Shown here: in pieces, positions 23,701 through 35,700 of the stretch
Position numbering within the stretch: the stretch's first letter is position 1
Layout: each line of letters starts with the position of its first letter
From: Acanthaster planci
Taxonomy: Eukaryota; Echinodermata; Asteroidea; Valvatida; Acanthasteridae
Direction: 5' to 3'
DNA: 64,000 nucleotides
Assembly (NCBI RefSeq): GCF_001949145.1
Contig: NW_019091629.1
Location: 364,231-428,230, forward strand
The notes under the pieces: generated by a model
Database searches by the model: none
What the model saw: only the letters and a program-made list of their open reading frames with translations
Told to the model about the DNA's origin: nothing
Translations under genes and position numbers: made by a program

Positions 23701-26700
23701 GCACCCATATACGTAAAGTTGCAACATTTAACATTTATAGGACAATTCTGCACGAATAATCAGTACAGTATACAAGGAAAGTGTTGCATTGCAAAACGAA
23801 ACGGATTGCGAAATTTTTGAGCAAAATCGGAAGCCACATGAAAACACAATCAGAACAGAAACTGGATTGGTAGGCCAAAATGGATATTGTGAAAGTAGGT
23901 GACAAAAGCACTCAGTTACAATGTTAACATTATTTCCAAATCTGCTATTGCTCTACTTATGTCTTCTTAGCCTAAGTTACACAATGTTACCCAAACTAGG
24001 CGGAAACTCTTGCTTAATTAAAGGGCAATCGAAGCCCTAGCAACCTACATGATTGAAACTAAAATTAGTAATATAGCGATAGTATAAATTATTAGTCAAT
24101 GTACTAGCAATTTTAATAAATCTTCGGGAAATTTGAATGAACGATAGCGAGAAATGCACGTAAAGTGTGGAAAATGTAATTCATTGTAATTTTGTCCCTT
24201 TGATATCTCTAATCAAACACATAAAGCTACTTCCTTCGGTAATTGACTGCCGCTCGAACCGAGGTCTACCGGCTTAAGAGGCTAATTGGCTCCCTGCAAG
24301 TCAAGTGGAAACTAAGCCGGCGAATTGGCCTGGCGAGTAACCGTGTTTGGCCGCGCCGAGAACCATGGCCGATGACCACCCCTTTTCGTCACTTTCCCGA
24401 TTCGGTGCCAGCACAGGAATACCATCGATTGAAATAATATGAAGGAAAGTACGAACATCTGGTAGCTGGCTTGGCTGGGAACGCATCTCTGTCGGAGCTT
24501 TTCCCGTGCTGTATGGCAAAATGGGCTCTTGCATATACTGGAAGGCTGCTGTACGTGCAGCATTTTTAAAAGTTCAATGAAAATAAGTACAAATCTGGAA
24601 TATAAGGTGTAATTTGGATTTGAACAGGCTGAAATAATTCTTTTTTATTTTGATCTGAAATATCAATGCTTTATTTAAATGTCATCTGAAATAAAGATTC
24701 TTCACTTAACTCTCTTCTGTGATAATCTCTCATTCATTACACCAATTCCCACCTTTATATTCAGCTTTCGTTATTCATTTTGTGCACTGGGTATAGTTAT
24801 AACCCCCGCGTTGGGGCTGAATTTCAAATTTTCCCGCGATACCAGATGCAAACGTCTAGGTTTAGCTGCCAATGGGTAAAACGCCCATTCATGTTGTATG
24901 AGATCTTGGGGTCGATTTTCAAAGTTGGAACTTGCATATTTTACCAGTCTCGTGGAAATCCAACGACACTAAAAAGTGGAAATCTGTGCTTTTGCCACGT
25001 TGATAAAAATAAAACTACTTCGATTTCATGGCCCACCATATTATGCAGATAATCATCCAAATACAAATCTGGTAACAGAGCGTCCTGTAATATACAAAAG
25101 AATGAATAATTCTAATACAAAATAACGTAAAATTATTAACTTGGGGTATTTTTCGACCTTATTTCGATCAGCATCGTTCAAATCCACTACGTTTTTATTC
25201 AGAACAGACTAAAAACGATGCTCTCTCCTGGGGAATTCTAACAAGTCTGCTCTCTGTGCGCCTAAACATTATATCGTTACCCGTGGCCTATTGACAAACC
25301 CTGTGCACCTGCCAAACTGCAATAACACGCCGTCTGCTCCCACCGTCTACACTCGGTGTCAACACTCGATGTAACAACAGGCAGTAGGGAAGGTAGAGGT
25401 GGGATCTCACGAGATGTCAGGAAACCGGCATGCTTTAGACTTCATCCAGTGAGTCACACTGCCGGCGTGCACGCGTGATGGGGTGCACCGTTTCTTTAAA
25501 AAAGCGCAGTGGGGGTGTGTTCCAGACTCTGCAGGGCAGTGCTGACGTCAGTATGGAATCTCAGACTCACACTTGGCATGCATTAGCGGGTTTTTGAGGT
25601 GCAAAGTTAGAAGGAAGATTAACAGGTGTGTAAAAAGCCCCATTAGAGGAGTGATCCCCAGTAATAAAATCTGGATCCTTCCCTAGACTGACGAGAGCCT
25701 CTTTCCACTATTCGGTTTATAGGACATGCACAATGTGGTCAGGCATTTCTTTGCTCTTAAGTAGTCGAAATGCCTTCATGCTCAGTGGCGTAATTTTTCA
25801 AGCAGAAAAAAACACAGACAGCGACTTGTGTCCCAGAAGTAGACTTTGATGCTGTGTTTTGCGTATAAAAATAATTCAACCTGTGGGCTTTGATTTCGAC
25901 AGCAAAGCTACTGATTCTGGGAAATCTACGTAGGGGGGGTCTTTGAGACTTGAGACAGAAAAGCGGGAGCTCAATTAGCTAAGAGACAAAAACAAAGGAA
26001 ATGGTTCAGATTGGAATTTTGAATTGAGAGCATACCACACCTATACTGTGGGAGCACCTTTCATTTTTTTTGTCGTGTGAACGTTTTTTAAAGTACGTTT
26101 GAACCTCAGAAAAAATACCTTTTCGGGGATCACTGGGGACACGTCTAAACCTCCACAGTAATTTGTGCATAGAATACCTCAATGGCAATGAATCTTGCCT
26201 CTTTTTTCGCTCATGGCTTGGGTCAACGGTATACCGAGTTCTGTATCTCATTCTGTCTCTGCTGCAAATTTCTAACTCCAATGTAGAGTGTTTTTTTAAT
26301 GGTTCTCTGACTAGCGAGTAACGCGAACTTCACGAAGAAAAAAATCCCTTCCTGTACAATGTAGAAAAGTTTGGTTCAGAAGTTCTTTAGGATCACATTC
26401 CAAACGATTTTCCCCTGCTGATCGTAGAAACCAAAATCCCCAAATTGTCACCATCTAACCCTTACCTGCTTGAACTTGCCCTCCGCTTGGCCCTTCTCGA
26501 CCTCAGTCTCCAGCAGGTGCTTCTGCACCTGAGTCAATTTGATCAGCCAATCAGCGTCGTTCAGTCCTCCAGTCAGTGTTGAGTTTGCGCAATTGCCATC
26601 GGTGTTGTTGTTGTTAGTGTTGTTGTTATTGTTGTTATTGGCCTCTTCCTGCCAGGCCGATTCTTCGTCAGATACTACATACAGATGGAAATATTTCTGA

Positions 26701-29700
26701 CATCAGCTGGTTTAAGTCTTACCAAACCGACTAGGAAACACACGACGTTGCGTTTCATAGATATAGTTTTACCTCGACCCTGTCTTGAGAACACATTAGC
26801 AATAGACAAATTTACAGATCGATCTTTTAAAACTTTTGGAATATGGCTTGTCAGGATGAAGTATTTCTCTAAAACATCCAGAGTGTATGACTGGACTGGC
26901 TACTGTATAAGTAGAGCTGCACCCGCACAGTGATTAAAGGGAGTTAACTTGTGAAAGAGTCTCAAACGTGATGCAGAACAGACCAAATGCGCAGATATGG
27001 AAGACGCAATATGTTTGCAGCAGCACCATGGCAAATCATCCTTCTGAATTGGTTCACTAAAGAACTTTGGTTTGGTTTGGTTCATTTCCATACATCATAA
27101 TTAGAACATAAAGAAACAATGTTACTACAGAATGAAATAATAGATGATAAATGGCGGATACCAGACAGAAAGCGAAACGCTTATTGGTGGCATGGTTTGA
27201 AGCAATAAGGTTGTTCAGGCAAATTCGGTGACCAGATTTGGAAAAAAAATTCTGCAGTGATATGAGTCTCTCGAGAAGGTTCGTGCGCTTCTTATGTCCT
27301 TAAAACGACCAAGTTAATACGTGCTATGGTATACGTCTGGAATGCCAAAAGGCACTTACGCGTTACGTGTTAGAGTGGTTCCATCCTACAACATAAAGTG
27401 GGCACTGAATAATTGGGAACTTCAGGAAGCATCTTTGTATAATGGGTAGGGAATTCAACTACTGAAGTGATGTTCACACATGCACATTTTACATTGTACA
27501 GGGCAAAGTGTGGGTTTGCCAGGGTAACAACTTACTGCTGCCACTTCCCAGCGAGCTGCTATCGGCTTCGCTACCTGCCGAGGTGGGTGAACCCCTGTCG
27601 CTGTCAGACGCGCAGCCCGAGTCCATACCGGCTAGGGGATCGCCACCAGAGTCCTCGGATGATCCACCAGACTCTTCCGAAGAGCCACCGGACTCTTCCG
27701 AGGTCGAGATCCCGGAGGCCTCCGAAGCACCGCCAGAGTCTCCCGAGCACTTGGTGGAGGGTTTTTCTTTAGGCATCGGTTCTTCGCTGCGGACAGAAGG
27801 AAACAAGTATTGAGGGATTCTGTTTCACAAGAATACAAGGGAGGAGGCGAAAATTATCAAATGCTACTAAGGATTTCCTTGGTATCGGACTCTGCGTCTA
27901 TCAGGGCCTTGACCATCGTCCTCTTTGGTGGAGGGGTTGATGTCTTGACGTGAGAGGGCTCTCACAACACAGAACGACCTTGTTTGCTGGCAGCCCAGGT
28001 TACCAGTGGCTGTGACGAAGCGAGGCAGAGCTGATCCGACCATGACGTTTACAGTGTTAGATATTGTGCTTGTCTCAAGCTGTGCCTATTAAGTCGATGA
28101 GCTGACTGACTGACTACCAATGACTTCCAGGAAAGAATTTCTCTCTTTCTTTATGTAAGTTAGCTGTAACATAAGGATCGTCGCGGCCCAAAAGTCACAG
28201 GAGATAACATTGTGTCTGTTGTTGATGTCTGAAGTGTCTTCGGTGTCAGTGTTCACGTAGTTGTCTTTCCGTACCACGTTTGTTGACGTCGAAGTCTGTT
28301 TGACGTGGCAGACAGCGCTCTCGAATGGTGACGGCATCCGTGTCTCAACTGTCCTTATTTTATTTCATTTTTTAATCGTTTTAGCTACTGTTAGTGCACA
28401 CAGATCCAACCAAGTTCTTTCACCCATCCCAAAGTAAAAAACCTCTCAAGGTTGATGTGATGCATTAGTTAAATGCACGTTTAGGCGAACGGACTGATGG
28501 TCACAGTTACAAAACATGCAAGAATGAGGATTCGAGCCAGAATTCGTTTGCAACATAGATCAGCTTCGATATCGTTTTCTTTGCTTCCTACATTTTCAGT
28601 ACCAACAGCCACACCGAAACCGCACTGCCCAGTTTTCGAGACAGTGCACTGTTGTGATTCATACTGTACTGGATTCATTTTCAGTGTGCTCGGTGGACTC
28701 AAAGAGGACTTGACTGCAAGCAGCGCTGAATTGTTAGAATATAGTCTTTTTAACGTATTGTGATACAGATATCTGGAGCTTCCCGTGAAAATGCTTTGAC
28801 AAACCAATCTATCTAAGATGAACAAAATCTGGAGTCAACTTTCGAAGAGCAAACTTTCCAAAAATCGGGACAGAATGAGAGCCGTACATTTTCCGCATCT
28901 CAGCTTAGGGCGGGTTTGCATCTGAATTATCTGCACGCTCGACTTGAGTGATTAATGCGCAAAATAACTGGGCAAAGATTTTCAGGGCGTTCAATAAACA
29001 CCCAGAAACTGATCTCGAGCAGAATTCGGCCAAGGCCAAACTGACGGTGACTCAGACGGACCAGTTTCGTCGGGGGGGGGGTGACTGGGGGTGAATCACC
29101 TGAGAATCCGCAGGGAGATGCTGCGTCCTGCCGGTCGGGGCCTTAGCCAAAATCTAGAATGATGCGTACACGGACTGAAATTGTGTGACAAGCGCACAAC
29201 GGATAGTGGGGATTGAGGAGTCTGCGTTGTGTTTTGTTTTGGGATAAGAAAGGCGAGAGCCGTTGGAGGGATAAGCTTCGGACTGAGTCAGAATAAAGGG
29301 AAGTGATGATGACATTGCCCCTTGCGCTGGGTTTACCGATGAAGGGTGTTTCGAAGCAGTGGCGTAATTGGGCCGAACAATTTCTCAGCACATCCGCAGG
29401 TGCACACATTTGGGGTTGGGGAGGGGCCCAGGGGTGAGGACATCCTCTACAGGCCCTACCCCTTGCGCTTTGTTACATTTAGGCTACTGCTTCGCAACTG
29501 TTTGCTTTGCTGTTTGTGCCCTCTTGGACTTCAGTCTCGACACTTTTGTCATATCGTCTAGTTTTTCTTTGTCCTTCATCCCAGACGGCCTCGGAGGACG
29601 CAGCGGGGCACCACCTGGCTGATCTCATCCGCTTCCTTCCGATTGCATCCTCGGACAACGAAAGAACCGATCGAAATCACGCGGTAACTGAGGCCCCTGC

Positions 29701-32700
29701 TGAGTAGAGACGCAGCCGGCTTGTCAGCAGACTTATGTACGCAATGTCCCTTTTTAAATACTCTTTTGTTTCTCCTCGTCCAATATGTACCTAGCAGGAA
29801 ACGTCGGCGCAAGGCTAACGCAAGTCCCCCGTACTAGCCTGGCTTTGAATAATTTAGATGCCTCTCTCAAGACGGTTTAATGTTGTCAGTCTGGTTCAGC
29901 GACCGCTTTCGAATCATCGTAGCATTAGTGTTTTAGCGTGTGACCTTGACATTCACTATTGAAACAATGATCTGTGTCAGAGTGAAGGAGCCTGCGATAG
30001 ATGCGGATAATTTCGCATGTAATTGGAACACTGGAAGTTTTTGGCACAATACACCTGCACAAAGTAATGAAAAACGTATTGGAAATGGCTTTGGTTGTCA
30101 AAATAGTGTTCAAAATGTTGGTCAGTATGCTTGTGTTGTTTCTTTTAAACAGTTCTCGCATCAAAGAAGACGGATGGATGAAAATAATTTCGAGGAGTAA
30201 TGCGACAATCGATCTACTAACTCTCTTGTTCTGCAGCGTTTTACATTTTACATTTTATGTTCTCTGTGCGAATGAGACAGTTCGATTTTCCAACGGCGCA
30301 TGCCCAAACAAGCGCGTCCGAGGTAATTCGGGAACAAGAGCACGCGCGTGCGATTGTCTGCCCTATCAGCGCAGCCGTACACCACTTCACGCGGGCGATT
30401 TGTTCCCGAAAGACCCTGCCTTTTTGAAATACGGGACTGGTTCATTCACTTTTGTATTCTCTTTTTTTTTTTTTTGGTGTTGCATGCGTCATAAGAATTT
30501 TTTTATATAGTTTTGAACCCTTATCAAAGCTCAAGACCGAGTTTCCAAACATTCATTTCAGATTTGACACCATCCTTCATCAAATAGCCACACTCAGGTC
30601 CTTCTCAACAAGGTAATTGGAACGCGACAATTAATATGTAAACGTGCTATTTCCGACACCCAATCATAACCCTAGTGGTTACTGCATGGCCTTGGAACTT
30701 GCAGCTGCGCCCCCGCGGGTATGACTGTACGGCGGGGTATCGACCCAAAAAACGGCCAGATGCCTCGTTCGATGAAGTAGGCATGTCTCCGGAAAACGGT
30801 TGAGGCAGTTTTTCAAGACCATAAGCTGTAATGGTGTAACTGTGGGGAGGGAATGGCACGTACGTGGCGCACAATGGTTGTCTATGTCCTCCTTTCCCTT
30901 TTTTGAAATCTTAAACACATAATTATACAGACGGCGGTTCATTTGCTTTCGGTACGCTTTGAAACAACAGTGCGTTTTGCGGCACAAAATTACATGTTTC
31001 TGTTTGAAAAGCAGAGATGCCCGTGTTCATTATAGGCCCGTGTCGTGTACTTCGTAAGAAAACACAGAATACATGTAATATATTTGTTGTGTGGACAGAT
31101 ATTTTGTTATTCAGCTAAGTCATAATGATGAATTGAACAGATCGCTGGTCGTCGCATCCTTGGCACAAAATAGTGGTAGAATTATGACAAAGTAAAACTC
31201 ATGTGAATTTCATTAGTCAAATGGAATGGTTGCAACCGTTTTGTGTCCGAGCCAGGACTGAACGATGCCATCAAACTGAATAGAATTAGCGGAGAGGGCT
31301 GCCAACTGAGGTCGACCGTACAACACATATTTAAAGCCCTTTTGTTTCTGAAATGATTGGCAGTAGCGCGTGGCGTTTCATTAAATCGATCTGAAAACAG
31401 CAAAAGACGTATCAAAGACAGACACAGTAATGATTGCTTCCTGTGTGTGGGTAAATACACGAACAACGTGACCAGAGAGGAATGGCGTGTCCAGATTTTG
31501 AGGGGGGGGCGGCAAAATAGGGATTTTTTTTCTGAAACGATGGTCGATAGTCTCCAATTCGTCACAGAGCCTATCTAACCCAGCAGAAGGTGGTGGCATA
31601 TACCAATGGGGCAGTGTTCACATTTCGATCCTTCAAAACACTTCTTTGAATAGTTGCCAACATTGGCCAATATGTAACATGTATTCACCATTGTCATCCG
31701 AACTACTAACTGCAGTGGTTTCTAATCAAATTTGGGTAAATAAATCGTTGCTTAGAATTTTTCAGGAACGCATTTTATAGTGCACATGGTACTCATTACA
31801 ATTCATTTGGATACCTTTAAAGGGAGGAACAGTTCTGTTTTTGGTTATTTAATTTTTTACACAGAGAAAGGTACGGGACAGGTGTTTCACTCCGGACAAC
31901 GAATCCGGAAATTAAATCACAACATTCCTGTACATCGTTTTACCAGCGAACTTGAACAATTCGGAAAATGCATGCCCAGCACATTCCAACCTATAACTGG
32001 CAAGGCGTGGTTTGATCTTGATGGGAAGAGCAAACAGAACAAACCTGTTGAAAACCTCGTTCCCAAATCTCGCCTTAACTTCAACCAGAACGGTGATAAT
32101 TACTGTGCTGGGGGTTAACTATGGTCTCATTGCTGCGATTGGTTACAGTATCGCAATTAATGTGATTGCGCGCTTGATGACTTTAAATTTTCACGCGGCT
32201 TACTTTAGTCACAGATGCCCGGTGTGAAAGGAAGACTTGTGTCTCCTACTTGTCGATTTGCCTCTTTTGTCTCAAAATAGTCGCAGAACCAGTCACAGAA
32301 CTCGAGCCACACGACTTAAATTGACCCCTTGCTAAGGGTCGTCTACACCGTTTCCATCATTTGCTGGTTGTTGTGACTGCTATTACCGAAGACATCTTAA
32401 CAGGGGGATTCGTGCTCGTTAAAGCGGCCATCGGATCATGATCATTTCACACCGCTTACGGTATGAAAGCGATACCTATGTTTGTCTGTCCCGTTTTAAT
32501 GCCAACTTCACTTTTCATTGTTTTTTTCTTGAGTCAACACGAATCATCGTGAAAGCCGAATCACGCGACGCAAACTGCACCATCAAAAGAGCTGCCGGCC
32601 GCGTGTGGCGAAAATGTTTGCTTTTCGGGCAATCCATTTTTTTTCAAGAATCCATGATCTTCCCTTATCAATAGTCTGTCCGTTAAGCTATTAGATGGTA

Positions 32701-35700
32701 CATTCCTTAGCTCCTGGGTACGATCGTGCTCATGCATTTTGGTTCCAGGTGACTGTGGGCATAAACTCAGATTTCGAGGATATGAAAAAACTCCCAAGTT
32801 ACATTTTGTTACAATTCTAGTCAGGTTCCTTCAGATTATGAGTAGACTATGGATAAGGAACAGATTTCCAAGTGACCAAGAATAACTCTCTTCACGGTAC
32901 ATATTTTCTCTCACAACTGCAGCCAAATTCCTTCAGATGTTTCATGTTATCAGGGGTGGCATTACACGGTGTTAAATCAACACTGCCCGGTATTAATACA
33001 CGACCAATCCCAAAGCAAAGCAAATTGTTAAGTTTACATCGAGATTGTTGCAAAGCTTATTTCGTTATAGATGACGTTTCCAAAGCCTTGTGGTTTATAA
33101 AGTTGGCGTTGTCCCAGGCTTGCTTCTTTTAATTTGTTTATTTTGTCTGAGTATTTTTCAGAAAATATCACAATATATAGGCCATCCTACGGCGCAACGG
33201 CCACTAATAACCACCACGAAAGCAGCACACATGATCAGTCTTTGAAGGGAATTTATTCATCGTTCACTGTACTTTTGGTGGGCTTTCGGCCACGTTTAAT
33301 GTGGTCCACCCGCGGGCATAAAGCCATAAAGGAGTTGTGTTTTCCCCTAGTTCTTTTCGGCGGGAAAGCACTCTAGTACTTCGTGTGTGTTCCAATCGAA
33401 CCGGAATAATTAACTGTCTGTTGTGTGCAATCTTTCACGCTCCATAAGTGCTTAAAGGCATTCAGTTCATGTTCGTCTGACAGAAAAACACAAATGCGTT
33501 TCTCGCTCATTTTTGAAAGGAAAGGGATATTTCTACTTTGCACGCTTAACTGACCGTCCTGACACTGTTAATTTCTTGTGTCTTACGCGCTAAAACCACA
33601 TTATGTACAATCCCCATCCGGCCATTTAAAACTGTAGGAATTGAAGGGAAAATACCTTATTGCCGTAATTTCAAACCTGTAAACGTGAGGCAATCTTGCT
33701 CTCTGTGCTCAATGAAAGGATTTGGGGCTTTGACAAGACAGAAGAGGAATAAAGAATTCATAAAGAGAAAGTTGGTTCCAATAAGGCAGAGCTGGCGTTG
33801 ATCTTCAAAAGGGAAACGCCGAGACTCAGATGAAAGTTACCGCCCGATGGCGACCAAAGCACGCTGACCAAAATTGTGACCTACTCTGTGAAAATGAGTC
33901 TTAAGCTGCCAGAGCCACTTTTTGAGCTTTCATTTGTATTCGAAAGTCAAATGGACCTTTTTGTTTTGATGTATCACTAAGTTTGGCATCCTGATGGAAG
34001 TGGATACTCCATGGTGAAAAATGCTGTGGGGTTCCTATTGATTTACATTGTGCAAAATTATTCTAAAGGACCTCCAAACTAAATGAAGCTATCAATCATT
34101 AATAATAATTGCGTCTTTCCAAGACCAATCTTTCCCAACTCAACAGAAAAAGTGTCCTCCATTCCTCCACGGAGTAAGTGCCACACTCAGTCATACTCAG
34201 TAGCACCACAGGGGCTACCCGACCGATTCTTACGCCGACGGTCTGACGATATTGGATAAAGATGTTGCAAGTGAGGCTGAATTTGTTTGGGGTGAAATCA
34301 GAGGAGACGAGACGACAAACTAAGGCAACACTTCTCAACTCAAGAGAGAACATGGTGGTGCAGTGGCTTTTTACGTCAGTGACTCAGCCATGTGAGCCAA
34401 AAGCAGCATATGTCGGAAGCGGGAAATAAAGCTTCCATTTCCTGAATACAAGATAAAGTTATCTTGTTAAAGACGACGGAACAATTAATTTCAAAGCTCC
34501 TGCTTATTGCTTCCACTCTGTCGGAATATACATTTTGAGGCAGCACGGAATATTACGGCAGCCCTCAGCTCTACGGTCACTGAATTTCTTTGGACGCTTT
34601 GGACAATGATACCTTGCAAACGTTGATTCTTGTCTAAAAACGGGTATAGGCTGAGAAACGCCAGTTTCAGTGCTATTTATGAAGTTTCTACAATAAGTGA
34701 CGATACTCTGGACCTACACAACTTGAGTTGTATTAATTCACACCTTTAATATTTGTTTCCACCACTGATTGACTTCGCAAACCTTCCAGTAAGTATACGA
34801 GGCTCTTCACGTAAAGTGTAGAGGGTCTATCAAGTAACTTCTCTTAGATGTACATTTTCTGCAAAATACTCGTCTTTGTATGAAAACTGTATGACCTCTA
34901 CACTGAAACGTGTAATCTCTTATTTTCAGACAACTGGGGGCGCTGTTGCTTTGATGTCATTCAGCGAAGATATTATAACGAAATTTACAGGTGTTAAACC
35001 GCTACCCAAAATTTGATCATTGAAAGCATGTCCAAGAAAGGGTTGCTCCTTGACGTATTGTCAAATACTTAGACAACTATGAACCACGAAAAAAAGACCT
35101 TTAGGTCAGAAAACATGGAGGGAGTTTACCATAAACTTCTCTGTTTTAAAACAATTGACTGCTTGGTTTTAAGTCCAAGAATATTACAGAAAAGAGGAGA
35201 TAACAAGTCAACATTATATTAATGATTATCAATGATACTGCAAAGCTATAAATAGGTACCTGGTATTTATTGCTGATCAACATATAGCTGATCAAATCTA
35301 CGAACACAATACGTAATGGCTATGTGGATTATGGTTTTGATCCTGGCAACTAGGCCATTAAAAACGTGTGACAATAAACATCTCAGTCGGTAAAATGTTA
35401 ATTCTTCCAACTGCTTTTAGTTTCTAGCCCCCTCCCTTTAAAAACGACCAGTGCGGCTGTTTAGCTAAGTTGTATCCTCAAAACCTGTCTCTAAATTGGT
35501 ACGCCCTTTATAACATCCTTAAAGATGGAAATCTTACCTGTGGCGTTGCTTCCATTCAGCCAGCTGTTTTGCTTTGGTCTGCACGTCCTCCATCCCCTCT
35601 ATTTGCTTCTCTAGCTCACGGACCCTCTCCAGACCCCGGCTAAGTGTTTCCCTGGTAGAGCACAGACGCTGAGCCAGCGACTGCCGCTGACCCAACAGCA

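Noticed and set aside
27508-27813. Plus-strand Ser/Pro/Glu-rich frame
   Set aside because: It is the antisense of EFCC1-like exon 2, whose splice sites and phase support the minus strand.
30001-30510. 169-codon plus-strand frame
   Set aside because: Low-complexity hydrophobic and Phe-rich end from a T run, no recognisable domain, and no splice context.
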